Assembly: GCF_023078275.1 (NCBI RefSeq)
Contig: NC_062980.1
Coordinates: forward strand, 1,744,001 to 1,808,000
Direction of reading: 5' to 3'
Length of the DNA stretch: 64,000 bases
From: Leguminivora glycinivorella
Taxonomy: Eukaryota > Arthropoda > Insecta > Lepidoptera > Tortricidae
Part shown: positions 32,730-43,400 of the stretch, piece by piece
Layout: every line of letters begins with the position of its first letter
Position numbering within the stretch: position 1 is the first letter of the stretch
Program-made: the position numbers and the translations under genes
The notes under the pieces: model-generated
The model's database searches: none
Seen by the model: only the letters and a program-made list of their open reading frames with translations
What the model was told of the DNA's origin: nothing

Positions 32730-33119
32730 CAACTGACAACCTATTTGAATCCTTGGCCACTCTAGAACCCTGTCTCATTTAAACCGTGTTATATTTGCCA
32801 TAAGAAGTCACATTGACGTTTACTGTGCAAAGGTTCTACACTGAGAGAAATTTGCATTGTGAATTTAACAAGTTCGACTTGTTGCGGTTTATCCGTTTGA
32901 ATCAGCCAAACGTATGTTTAAAACAATATGTGTCAGGTTGTTTTTATAAAATCGACTTGTTGATTCAAATATATTGCCGATTCAAATGACAAGTAGCTTG
33001 TTGTTTGAACCAAAGAGCACGTAGGCGCTATTTTAACCAAAAAACTTGTTGAACGAACATGAAAACTGGTTGTATTTTCTCTCAGTGTACAGTGGCCTAT
33101 GATTCAAATTGGTTGACTG
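32730..33119. mobile_element. M-Y element, copy 1, split by M-Z
   Basis: Inverted ends 'caactgacaacctatttgaa' and the complement at the right ('aaattggttgactg'), flanked by TA (32728-32729 and 33120-33121). Copy 2 at 37833-37968 is uninterrupted. Confidence 0.7.
32839..33087. mobile_element. M-Z MITE (249 bp) inserted at TA in M-Y
   Basis: Inverted ends 'cactgagagaaa' and 'tttctctcagtg', flanked by TA on each side (32837-32838 and 33088-33089). TA duplication suggests a Tc1/mariner-type integrase, by inference. The interior repeats 'acttgttg' motifs on both strands. Confidence 0.75.
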
Positions 33120-33160
33120 TACATGTATTACACGGGCATATTTTTTATTTATTTATTCTA

Positions 33161-33328
33161 TACTAGCTTTTGCCCGCGGCTTCGCTCGCGTTAGAAAAGA
33201 CAAAAAGTAGCCAAGTAGTAACTATCTCCGCTTAAAAAATCACGTTAATTAATCGCTCCGTTTTGCCGTGAAATACGGACAAACAAACAGACACAAACAC
33301 TTTCCCCTTTTATAATATTAGTATGGAT
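33161..33328 (+). repeat. Rpt-P copy, complete
   Basis: Runs from 'ctagcttttgcccgcggctt' to 'tataatattagtatggat'. Other copies: 5347-5457, 56866-57050, 59745-59938 and 60610-61331 (split by element R). Constant ends suggest a small non-autonomous retroposon. Confidence 0.8.
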
Positions 33329-33429
33329 TAAAAACCTTACATTTGTTCATACACCATTTATATCATTCAATCACGGTCACATTGACCTAAAAAAAAACCT
33401 GATTTCTCTAATTTCATTTGGAAAAGTGA

Positions 33430-33914
33430 AGCTACCTATGTTTTATCCACTCATTTCGCGTGGTTCTTAGTAAAAAGTTGTGTAGGGGGGGCACTAGCGC
33501 CTACGCCGCTCCGCTACGAGCTACGATGTAGGCCGGGGCAGGGGCATGCTACGAATTTGGGAGGTTTTGGTAGGTTTGGTAGAATTGTAGTTTTTCAAAG
33601 CGTGTTTTGTTATTTTAGTTGGTATTTATGGATGGATATGGAGTTTTGGAAGTGTGTTGTTCTTCAAATGTATGTTGTCACTTGTGTAGTATTTAGAGGT
33701 TAAGTAGTTTTGGTAGTATTTGGTAGAATTGTAGTTTTTTGGTGGGTTTGATTTGTTATGTTACTACGCTCGTCTTACTAAGAGACGAAATTATGATATC
33801 CTCGGAAAAAAATATTTTCATGAGTACCTTCTGTCACTATGTACTTTTATGCGTAAGAAAAATGTATTATTTCTGATTTTCTGGCTAAATAATTTCAAAG
33901 TGGCCATATAAAAC
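33430..33914 (+). repeat. Direct duplication, unit 1
   Basis: Core at 33493-33611 begins 'actagcgcctacgccgctcc'. The matching core in unit 2 is 819 bases downstream at 34312. The first ~75 bases of the core differ at only three positions, while later sequence ('gaattgtagttttt') drifts. Confidence 0.7.
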
Positions 33915-33928
33915 AAACTTTGGCAACT

Positions 33929-34200
33929 AGGGAAGAAATTAAATTATTTTATTGAATAGTTTTTGATTTGTTCTTTTTTTCAAGTAGTCACACTACTATA
34001 TATAAATTATAAATTGAAATAGATATCATACACGAAAGAAAAAACGGCAAGGCCCACTGGTGGCCGAGCCAGGAATCGAACCCGGGTCTTCAGCTTACGC
34101 GGCTAACGTCTTTACCACTAGACCACACGCCCGCCACACGGGCGGCCACCAGTGGGCCTTGCCGTTTTTTCTTTCGTGTATGATATCTATTTCAATTTAT
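33929..34200 (-). mobile_element. SINE-C copy with 59-bp perfect foldback at its head
   Basis: Minus-strand tRNA-derived element. Its A box 'tggtctagtgg' and B box 'ggttcgattcc' lie in the 78-base loop (34066-34143) of a 59-bp perfect inverted repeat (34007-34065 with 34144-34202). The right arm is an inverted copy of the element's own body. A 14-base direct duplication, 'aaactttggcaact', flanks it (33915-33928 and 34201-34214). The tRNA-like loop has G instead of U before the anticodon and a mismatched T stem, so it is not a working tRNA. Confidence 0.8.
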
Positions 34201-34229
34201 AAACTTTGGCAACTTTAAAAACTACTAAT

Positions 34230-34870
34230 CCTTAAATTAATTTCTCTTTGATTAAAAAAAAAACTCATATATCGACATTATACATTTTGCGTGGTTGGGA
34301 CTGTAGAGAGGTACTAGCGCCTACGCCGCTCCGCTACGTGCTACGATGTAGGCCGGGGCAGGGGCATGCTACGAGTTTGGGAGATTTTGGTAGGATTTGT
34401 TAGAATTGTAGTTTTTTGAAGCATGTTTTGTTATTTTTGATAGTATATGGAATGGAATTACGGAGTTTAAAAACTGGTTAGTCTTTCGAATAATACGTTT
34501 TGAGTTGTGTCGTTTAAAGTTCAAGTTTGTGAGATTTAGTAGTGTTGGTAGTATTTGGCATATTTGTAGTTTTCTGATGGGTTTGATTTGTTATTGATAT
34601 TAATTTTTCATTTATATTCATATTTATGTTGTCTGAGTTTGTCTTTGTCTGAATGAAATTATGAACCGAGTTTTTTTTTTTTGGAAGTTGTTTATTTTTC
34701 AGTATGAAAATCTACTATGTCGCGGTCTTTTTTCAAAATTTTAATTTTGTTTAGGTTCAGTCATATAGAACTTTGGTGAGTTTTGTTGGTAGACTACCTT
34801 TAGTAGAATTGTAGTGTTGTTATTTAGTAGTTATTGTAGTTTTTTTATGTAACTTTTATGTATGTTGTAG
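34230..34870 (+). repeat. Direct duplication, unit 2, plus degenerate third unit
   Basis: Core 34312-34430 matches 33493-33611. A weaker echo ('gtagaattgtagtgttgtta') at about 34800-34830 suggests a third unit. No coding potential seen. Confidence 0.6.
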
Positions 34871-34918
34871 TTAAAATTTTCTGATTTGACATAATGAGTC
34901 ATTTTATTACTAAATTTG

Positions 34919-35045
34919 TTTTTATCATGCAGAAATATCTGCGAGCTATAAAACATATTTTTAAATTAAAGGAAAAATGGAAAAATTCCCACCTCCGGCA
35001 GGACTCGAACCTGTGACCTCTGGCCTTGCCGGGGCCCCGGCAAAT
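34919..35045 (-). mobile_element. SINE-D copy, minus strand
   Basis: B-box complement 'ggactcgaacc' is near 35002-35012, and the tail side is 'ttatcatgcagaaatatctg'. Same family as the foldback copy at 49978-50142, here with a single arm. The head end stops in GC-rich 'cttgccggggccccgg'. Confidence 0.7.
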
Positions 35046-35064
35046 TCAATTGGCATAAAATATT

Positions 35065-35160
35065 TTTTATTATTATTATAGCCTTTTTATTCCTTAAAAA
35101 CTTTACACATTCTTACACGTAGTTACATGCTTTGCTTACATAATTTTCATTTTTTTTTAG
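35065..35160 (-). repeat. Retroposon tail fragment, minus
   Basis: Inverse match to about 38670-38755 ('taaggaataaaaaggctat'). Confidence 0.6.
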
Positions 35161-36099
35161 TAGGTAATACATTCTAACGTATAACGTATAAGTGGCATAA
35201 AATATATGATAAACAGATTCCAAATCTTAAAATTAAGGCCGAAGTTCAATCCAAAATTCCCCAAATACGACACTGCCGAAATTCCCAAAACAAAAACACA
35301 AAATTCAACCCGAGTATCGATTTTTAAAACAGCATCTTATCCCCAACTACTCCGTTTCCCTTTAATATCACCCTAAAAACTTAAAAGTTCATTAGCCCGC
35401 CAACCCTGCCTACTATCTTGCACGTTCCTAAGACTCCCCCCACCCCCCACCCGTTACCCACCCGAGGGGGGCGGAAATATGAAGGGAGCGCTCATTTATC
35501 AATACACACTGAGACTGAGACTGTTTCTTTCTCTAAGAATTGATTATATTCTGGTAAGAATATTGATGGGGGGCGCTCGAAAGTTTTCCGGCTTAATGGG
35601 GGGGTTGATTAGAGTCCCCCCCACTTCATGTTTCCTCTCGTATGGTAATGTGCTCGTGTATTTGGGTTTTAATGTTGTCGTTATTTCGTATGGGCTTTTA
35701 GTTCGAAATGAAGGCTGATGAAAGTTGCTGGTGGTTTAATTGTTAGTTATATTTTTTATCTTTAAAACCAACATATGTAACTAGAGCTCGAATGTAATAT
35801 GTTATATGTTTTACACTTCTTTAACACACTAGGATAATTAGTACATTACGTAACCATGTCGAAAATTTAAAGAGCATAGTGTTCTTTAAAGCTTTGTACG
35901 ATACATGTCATGTGTGTATACGAGTAGGTAATTCGCAACTTTCGGTCGTGTTTTCATTTAACGTAACTAGTTTAGATTTTTCCTTATTTTTCGCACATGT
36001 ATATGTATAGTAATATGCTATTAATGTGTTATATTACATTATACAGTCTAAACTAATTTCATACATACGCTCATATTTTAGTACCATATACATCATAAT
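35161..36099. other. Unassigned; C/G-rich patches and an M-O relic
   Basis: C-rich patches near 35435-35465. The frame at 35479-35718 is not protein-like. A degraded M-O element occupies about 35897-36007. Confidence 0.45.
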
Positions 36100-36159
36100 G
36101 TATGTAACATAAGACTTTTGAATAATCACGATTGTCGGTTAGTTTTCGTGGGCATGATG

Positions 36160-36215
36160 AATATTAAAAGGGGTAATCACGGTCTAAATCCCGGTCAAAG
36201 AAGTCTAATGTACGA
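36160..36215 (+). repeat. Retroposon head fragment
   Basis: 'ggtaatcacggtctaaatcc' followed by 'cggtcaaagaagtctaatg', related to the foldback arms at 39951-40068. Confidence 0.55.
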
Positions 36216-36227
36216 GGCATATCACAT

Positions 36228-37098
36228 AACACTAAGGCATATCACTAATTTTCACCCAAATGTTTACCATTTCAATTCCATCCTTTTCTATTTAACCACG
36301 TCACTACTAACCCTACGTCATATTATTGATGTCAAACGTTAGATATTTCTGTTCTAAGCTACTGGAATAGCGTCACGTGCATCTAATTCGGCCAGACTAT
36401 ACCATGACGTCAATACGCCCCGCCTTTATATTGTTAGGAGTGATTATATGTATATGTATGTGACATCATGATATGTCACATAATCTTCTACATGTCACCT
36501 AAATTCCATCCTCTTCTTCAACCACGTCACTACTAACCCAGTACGTCATATGACTCATCTCACACGTTAGATATTTCTGTCCTGAGCTACTGGAATAGCG
36601 TCACGTGCATCTAATTCAGTCCGACTATACAATGACGTCAATACGCCCCGCCTTTATATTGTTAGGAGTGATTATATGTATGTATGTGACATCATGATAT
36701 GTCACATTTTTACATGTCACCTCAATTCCATCCTCTTCTTCAACCACGTCACTACTAACCCAGTACGTCATATGTCTCATCTCACACGTTAGATATTTCT
36801 GTCCTAAGCTACTGGAATAGCGTCACGTGCATCTAATGCGGTCCGACTATACAATGACGTCAATACGCCCCGCCTTTATATTAGGAGTGATTATATGTAT
36901 GTATGTGACATCATGATATGTCACATAATCTTCTACATGTCACCTAAATTCTATCCTCTTCTTCAACCACGTCACTACTAACCCAGTTCGTCATATGACT
37001 CATCTCACATGTTAGATATTTCTGTCCTAAGCTACTGGAATAGCGTCACGTGCATCTAATTCAGTCCGACTGTACCGTGACGTCAATACGCCCCGGTA
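36228..37098 (+). repeat. Tandem array, ~222-228 bp unit, about four copies
   Basis: The marker 'agatatttctgt' recurs at 36341, 36569, 36791 and 37014 (spacings 228, 222, 223). Every unit holds CACGTG (36374, 36602, 36824, 37047) and TGACGTCA (36405, 36633, 36855, 37078) exactly 31 bases apart. The first copy is the most diverged at its left side. Frames inside are not genes. Confidence 0.9.
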
Positions 37099-37146
37099 CG
37101 GTTTACGATTGTCACAGAGCTCATTTATTTGAGCGTGCGTACGTCG

Positions 37147-37153
37147 TATAAAA
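37147..37153 (+). promoter_or_regulatory. TATA-like element just beyond the array
   Basis: 'tataaaa' about 50 bases after the array ends. No recognisable transcript follows, so the promoter role is speculative. Confidence 0.2.
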
Positions 37154-37326
37154 TGGGAGAAAGCTACTTCTATTTGTAAGAGCATATCTAACATCTGTAG
37201 GTAGTATATGCCTGATGATTGTTTACATTTAAACTGATGAAATTATCCACTTAGCGTGTCAAATGAACTCAGTGAAATCCACTGAGTTGTCCGTCTTTAC
37301 TTAAATAGAATGGCCTCGTTACGTAC

Positions 37327-37366
37327 AAAAATAGTGGGGTGGACAACTTTGAAAAAAATGGCCCAG
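37327..37366. repeat. M-C end fragment
   Basis: 'gtggggtggacaactttgaa' then 'atggccca', matching the right end of the M-C element at 42864-43179. Confidence 0.7.
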
Positions 37367-37467
37367 TAGGCCTAGCACATGATGTCCGCGAGAGTATGTC
37401 GTCGCGAGATAAATTACACATCTTCTAATTGTATTAATGATATAAGGACCGGTAGTCTATTTCGCGG

Positions 37468-37797
37468 CGCGTGGAAGCGTTGGTAACCTAGTGGTAAGAG
37501 CGTGCGACTATCGATCCGGAGGTCGCGGGTTCGAACCCCGGCTCGTACCAATGAGTTTTTCGGAACATATGTGCGAAATGTCATTTGATATTTGCCAGTC
37601 GCTTTTCGGTGAAGGAAAACATCGTGAAGAAACCGGACTAATTCCAATAAGGCCTAGTTACCCTTCGGGTTGGAAGGTCAGATGGCAGTCGCTTTCGTAA
37701 AACTAGCGCCTACGCCGAATCTTGTGATTAGTTGTCAAAGCGGACCCCAGGCTCCCATGAGCCGTGACAAATGCCGGGATAACGCAAGGAGGATGAG
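37468..37797 (+). mobile_element. SINE-B copy, near full length
   Basis: tRNA-derived head with 'cctagtggtaagagcgtgcg' and B box 'ggttcgaaccc' at 37528-37538. The body includes 'tttgccagtcgcttttcggt' and 'cttcgggttggaaggtcaga', and ends near 'gggataacgcaaggagg'. Further copies are at 39633-39864 and 48556-48892 (minus) and 61510-61905 (plus). Confidence 0.85.
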
Positions 37798-37832
37798 TCT
37801 ATCTCGCGGCGACATACTCTTGCGGCAAAGTA

Positions 37833-37968
37833 CAGTCAACCAACTGGAACCCTAGGCCACTGTAGAACTATGTCATAGTGACGTTATTAATCAGATTGTA
37901 AGAAATCTCTTACTGCTTGTCATTTTGACATGGTTGTAGAGTGGCCTAGGGTTCTAATTGGTTGACTG
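37833..37968. mobile_element. M-Y MITE, copy 2 (136 bp), TA-flanked
   Basis: Inverted ends 'cagtcaaccaactggaac' and 'gttctaattggttgactg' with TA at both edges. It inserted right after SINE-B. Confidence 0.8.
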
Positions 37969-38295
37969 TACACAAATTTTCTATTTCAATTGATCTCCTA
38001 GTCGCCGTAGCAACTTGTCAATTTTTCCGACACACATAAACAGAAAACTGAACATTTTAACCACGACAGATAATTATGTAAATAAATAGCAAGTGTGCAC
38101 GCACTCCGTTAAACCTGTTCACTTTCTTACCTTTTCCTTGGAGGGCCAAAGATTCAATTGCAGTATAAGATGTGTAAAGTTTATTCTGTAATTAGTGCCA
38201 ATCCTGAGTGTAAATTTGAGCAATAAATGTAAGTAATTGAATACTAATCCACTTATCATATAAGATATTTTTCAATTTAATTTTAAATAGTTTTT

Positions 38296-38378
38296 TTTAT
38301 GGGATAGGAGGCAAACGAGCAGACAGGTCGCCTGATGGTAAGCGATCACCGCCGCCCATGGACACCCGAAACACCAGA
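38296..38378 (+). repeat. Retroposon tail fragment
   Basis: 'ggcaaacgagcagacaggtc' and 'ctgatggtaagcgatcaccg' are typical lepidopteran retroposon tail sequence. Confidence 0.55.
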
Positions 38379-38763
38379 GGTTGTGTTTAGTAAGAGTAAT
38401 CATGAATTTACAGTTGTAAATAATTTTTATCATTTTAATTTTTCTCACTCTTTATCAATTTATGAACTGTTTACAATTAATGATAAAATGATTTAAACAC
38501 TACAAGTTAGAATTATTTTAACACCTACTTTTGCATGCTAGTATTTTTAAATACATATAGCAGAATAAGCAACAAATTGTCAAAATAACATCTGTAGACA
38601 TAAATCATGTAATACTTCTATGCAAATAAAGCTATTCTATTCTATTCTATTCTACTTTAAAAGAAATGAAAATTATGTAAGCATGTAACTATAAGTACGT
38701 GTATGAATGTGTAAATTTTTTTAAGGAATAAAAAGGCTATAATAAAAAACGCTTACCACATAC
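38379..38763. other. AT-rich sequence with (TCTAT)n and tail sequence
   Basis: (TCTAT)n at about 38634-38655 follows 'gcaaataaagct', and 38670-38755 is the partner of 35065-35160. No gene. Confidence 0.5.
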
Positions 38764-38943
38764 AATACATTATAAAAAAAAAAAAACCGACATAGTGGAT
38801 CGATTTCCATCAACGTAGTTAAAAACACTAATTCAGCTTTCAAACAAAAAAAACTAAATCTGAAATCGGTTCATCCATTCGGGAGCTACAATGACAGAGA
38901 GACACATCAAACTTATAACAGCGTTATTGCATCAGAGGTTAAA
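38764..38943 (+). repeat. Rpt-F copy with almost no microsatellite
   Basis: Same family as 18060-18345, but the CAGA tract is reduced to 'gacagagagaca'. Confidence 0.65.
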
Positions 38944-39632
38944 AAACATCAACGCCACTGACTTTTAAAGCGACATCTATACATGAGTACAACGCCATAC
39001 TAAGTTTTTTCTTAAGATCGTATATCTACTACAACAAATGACTCCATGTACAGAACTAATCTGGCGTCCCCTCTAATATTCATACATTAATTTCCTCACA
39101 CACACAATCAACTTGGGCGTGTGTGTGCGAGAGGGATTGCTTTGTAAGAAATGTTAGGGGCTGTCTTGAGAAATGTTTGTGGAGGCTGGTAGAAATGAAG
39201 GAGTGCTTTTTGGTAAATTTAAATGAGTAAGTAGGTACCTGTAGGTAGTGTTTTCTTATTTATGGTGGAGCGATCAATGAGATGCTTGTATAGATGGCGC
39301 TGTTTGACTCGGTAACTTTGTGAAATTACGTGCAGTTTTCGTCGAGTTAACATTGTTGTGATTATTTAATGCTGTGGCAAATTATTGCCAAGACAAATTT
39401 ATTGGGGTCAGTAGTGACGCTTCCTACGAATATGAAACATTCTACCTAGGGCTCCATTTAAAGCTCTTGATTATGTATAATTTAGTTTCTACGTTTTGGG
39501 TTATGTTATGTATCTTACTTGATTTGTTACCTAGTAACTATTAGAGTGCAATCTATGTTTCATTTGACTTAGGTAGATCTTCCTAAGACTGTCCCCAAAA
39601 TTCTTTTTTACGGAAACTCAATAATATAATTC
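38944..39632. other. Unassigned sequence
   Basis: No gene or repeat pair recognised. 'atagatggcgctgtttg' near 39292 resembles MITE ends seen elsewhere. Confidence 0.4.
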
Positions 39633-39864
39633 CGTCGTCATCCTCCTTGCGTTATCCCGGCATTTGCCACGGCTCATGGGAGCCTGGGGTCCGCTTTGAC
39701 AACTAATCCCAAGATTTGGCGTAGGCACTAGTTTTTACAAAAGCGACTGCCATCTGACCAACCCGAAGGGGTAAACTAGACCTTATTGGAATTAGTCCGG
39801 TTTCCTCAGATGTTTTCCTTCACCGAAAAGCGACTGGTAAATATCAAATGATATTTCGCACATA
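39633..39864 (-). mobile_element. SINE-B copy, head missing
   Basis: Inverse of the SINE-B body from 'cctccttgcgttatcccgg' to 'caccgaaaagcgactgg'. It stops before the tRNA-like head. Confidence 0.8.
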
Positions 39865-39950
39865 ATATTTAAAATAAAAAGTTTCAGTACAAAGGCGAAC
39901 ATAGGTATATCTCTATTAAGAGTTTTGAATGATTCACGGTTATTTTCATT

Positions 39951-40068
39951 AGACTTATATTGACCAGGATATAGACCGTGATTACCTTTTTGAACTGCGT
40001 CGAAATATCGGGATCTCGACAAAAATCAAAAAGGTAATCACGGTTTATATCCCGGTCAATATAAGTCT
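39951..40068. mobile_element. Foldback retroposon fragment
   Basis: 41-bp arms 39951-39991 and 40028-40068 are inverted with two mismatches around a 36-base centre containing 'gtcgaaatatcgggatctcg'. The right arm continues the same element ('ggtaatcacggtttatatcc'), and the left arm is its inverted copy. Confidence 0.65.
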
Positions 40069-40075
40069 ATATCTC

Positions 40076-41138
40076 TATTTACACATTCAAGTCTCGGCCA
40101 CTTTAATTCCTGTGTCTGTACTTACACATCGCAACCCCAGTCTCGACGGCGTCCGTCACTTTCCAAATGTGAGCTTATCGGGACCGCATGGGGTTGCAAC
40201 ATATCTCGAAGGTATTCGTAAGTCCGTAAGGGGACGCTTTCCCACGCAGATTTAGGTCACTGGGCAAGTGTGGACGAATTTGGAGAGGGCTTATTCATTT
40301 ATCTATATCGATATCGTAAGTTCTCTATAATATGTTTATTAAGATATCTGTATTTTATTAGCGCATTGTAATTTTTACTTTCTACGATATCGGCAACCGA
40401 TATTCTAATTAGATATTTTAGAACCATATCGTAACATGTGCATATTCGCATTCTCGACATCTTCGCATTAGAATTTTTGTAGCTAGGTAGCTACCGTAAC
40501 ATTGAAAACGCCAGAGAAATTGTATGAAGAAAATGAACAGCGTCTCCAAAAATATATTAGAATCAAAAATTATAGACATTTTTCGTAACGTTCTCACTAT
40601 CGGCGTAATACGTTCAGAATACGTTACTCGATAGTAACCTATATGGAGAAAGTGAACAGTGCTTTGAAGTGAATATTTATCCAAACTAAAAATTAAATAT
40701 ATTTCCCCTGATATTTAGTGTAGAGTAGGTAGAGGCTATGCACCCCTAAAACGAGGGTAAGCACCTCAACTCACTTACAAGAACCAAATAAATATATATT
40801 AAGTACCTACATTTATTTTAATCTAAATAATTAATCAGACTCATGAACCTAAAAAAAATGACATCTCCTGTATTCAGTAATCATTATGATACTTATCAAA
40901 GAGGATCCAGTTTATAGAGGGTTACTGTCAAAGTAAAATGTGTAATCACAGTGCATAGACTGCCATCTCTCGACACTGGCTTGAAACTTTTGAACCTCAC
41001 TTTTGACAATTTGGCCCGTATTCTTAGCTTGATATGTGTTAAAATGTCAAATATTAATATTAGCGCAATCTAGTCGAGAGCCCCCAGAAGTGTAACGCCA
41101 TCTAGGCCACCGTACCTTTTTTGGTATGGTTCTGAGGT
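40076..41138. other. Unassigned sequence with faint local repeats
   Basis: 40225-40275 ('cccacgcagatttaggtcac') resembles 43940-43990, and 'tcgtaacgttctc' near 40580 resembles 43870. This may be an old element. No gene. Confidence 0.4.
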
Positions 41139-41571
41139 GAGCATTTCTTTTTTTTTGCCATTTTTTTATTCTGATTTTTTTAGGGAATTTTAGGTCAATT
41201 TTACTCAGAATCACGAGTACTTTCAATCTCACTGGGAGACAAAAAGTGTCCCAGAATTTCCATACATTTTAGTTACTTTCCTCTTTTGTTACCCCACACA
41301 ACATTTGTATGGAAAATAAGAAAATAAGAAAAAATCGTATAGAACAATTTTTTTAACTACTAGGGGGGCGTCCATTAATCGCGTCATACTGCATAGGGGG
41401 GGGAGGGGGTCATGAAAAAATCACCAAATATCACCATGGGGGGAGGGGGGGTTAGGAACATATCACGTGTATTTTTTTCTTACACTAACATAAACAAAAA
41501 ATCATATTTCTGAGCTATTTTTATATCAACTTTTATAGTTAGAACTTGCGTTGTGCAGTGCAAAGAGAACA

Positions 41572-41720
41572 GAATAGAATAGAATATAACATAATATAAT
41601 ATAATTTATTCGTGGACACAGTCAAGATTAATTACACATTACAACACGAACAGAACGGTATGAAGTGCCACGAAATGGCCTCATCTCAGCGTGTTGCTGC
41701 CGTTGCTGATGACTTCCAGC
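41572..41720 (+). repeat. Retroposon tail-like repeat
   Basis: 'taatttattcgtggacac' followed by 'gccacgaaatggcc' is related to 59466-59640. The 81-codon frame nearby is not a gene. Confidence 0.55.
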
Positions 41721-41959
41721 GCTGATCTTCCGATGAGACCATCATGTGAGAAAAAAAGAGCTGTGTGCAGTCGGTTATTTTTCATTCTCAAAGATTTTTT
41801 TAGTTTGCCCTCATCACGTGTACACGGACAGTCGGTTATAGACGGTCAACCTAATCATGGCACTGAAAAAAGGCGGCAAATTTGGCAAATCACCGGCCAA
41901 CTGTCTTCAAAAAACGCGTGCCTTCCTAAACTTTGACGTTGGCGGAATCATAGACGAGC

Positions 41960-42595
41960 CATAACACTTAAAAACCGGCCAAGTGTGAGTTGGACTCGTG
42001 TTGCAAGGGTTAGATCACAAGAAGAGCTTAAGCGCCTTTTGGAGGCGCTAAGTCATTTTTTAAAATAAAATAATAATATTTTGAACAATGTATAAAAAAC
42101 CGGCCAAGAGCGTGTCGGGCCACGCTCAGTGTAGGGTTCCGTAGTTTTCCGTATTTTTCTCAAAAACTACTTAACCTATCAAGTTCAAAACAATTTTCTT
42201 AGAAAGTCTTTATAAAGTTCTACTTTTGTGATTTTTTCATATATTTTAAACATATAGTTCAAAACAAAAGTTAGAGGGGGGGGGACACTTTTTTTTCCTT
42301 TAGGAGCGATTATTTAAGAAAATATTAATATTAACAAAAAACGATTTTAGTAAACCCTTATTCATTTTTAAATACCTATCCAACAATATATCACACGTTG
42401 GGCTTGGAATGAAAAAAAAACAATCCCCACTTTACATGTAGTTTACCACTTTGTTGGCGTGATATACATATTGGTACCATATTTCAGCTTTCTAGTGCTA
42501 CCGGTCACTGAGATTATCCGCGGACGGAGGGACGGACAGACAGACATGGCGAAACTATAAGGGTTCCTAGTTAACTACGAAACCCTAAAAAGACG
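41960..42595 (+). repeat. Rpt-E copy inside M-B
   Basis: Two starts of the type 'accggccaag' (41975 and 42100). It contains 'tcagtgtagggttccgtag' and ends 'ctacgaaaccctaaaaa'. Unclassified; resembles Rpt-D in ending. Confidence 0.55.
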
Positions 42596-42639
42596 AAACA
42601 AAAATGAATGTACATGTAATATTCAAACGCACTCAACAC

Positions 42640-43400
42640 TTTCAAAAGATTTGGTAACTCCTTGCAGCCCCAGTGGGTGAAATTCGTAATTTGAGTATAT
42701 TTCTAATAGGTTTTCTTGTAATCTATACATTAAAGGCTTACCCCGGTAATGTTTTGAAAATTTTATGCTAATTAGTTTCGGAGATAAGGGAATGGTAATT
42801 TTTGCCTGTTTTCTAAATTACTCGATTGAAAATTATTAAAAACATATATTTTTGAAATAATAAGGGCCATTTTTTTCAAAGTTGTCCACCCCACTTTTTT
42901 TGTAACATGGGTATTTTTTACGCGATTCATATTCAGAATCGCGAGGTCTTTTGATCGTGATAGGAGAAAAAAATATCCCAAAATTTCCATATTTTTTTTA
43001 GACCTTCCATTCCGTTACTGCCATACAAAATGTATGAAAAACTGGTATACGGAATAGGGAAAACACTTTTTTGCTCCTATTAGGATTGAAAGAGCTTGCG
43101 ATTCTGAGTGGAAAGCACATCAAAAATTCCAAATAAAAAAAAAAGTGGGATGGACAACTTTGAAAAAAAAAAATGGCCCAATTAACGCTCTTTCATTTGA
43201 TATGTAACACGCTAAAAAACTATTTCAAAAAACTTTGATTTCTAATTTTCACTTTCACCCTCCAAAAGTGTATGTAGTTGTTTTTTTTTATTTTATTTAA
43301 ATTACATGACCGTCTTTGGGTCACAAGTTTACATATGTGTGCCAAACAAGTTAATTGGTTCAGTGATTTCCTTTTTGAGGTACGGAACCTTAAAAATGAG
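42640..43400 (+). repeat. Rpt-D copy inside M-B, split by M-C
   Basis: The right part (43187-43400) has 'gctctttcatttgatatgta' and 'ccgtctttgggtcacaag', ending 'aggtacggaacctt'. The left part is weaker. M-C lies between them. Confidence 0.55.
42864..43179. mobile_element. M-C element (~316 bp)
   Basis: Inverted ends about 36 bp long: 'gggccatttttttcaaagtt' and the complement at the right edge, including 'gatggacaactttg'. An isolated end is at 37327-37366. Confidence 0.75.

Noticed and set aside
34066..34143. Functional tRNA gene on the minus strand
   Set aside because: A and B boxes are good, but the base before the anticodon is G, the T stem has a mismatch and no proper acceptor stem forms; it is a SINE head.
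36228..37098. CRISPR-like array
   Set aside because: Eukaryotic context, units of more than 220 bases without short repeat/spacer alternation; it is a tandem repeat.
37468..37545. tRNA gene ending in CCA
   Set aside because: The sequence ends '...gtacca', but the same head with the same body occurs in three other dispersed copies and the anticodon stem is irregular.
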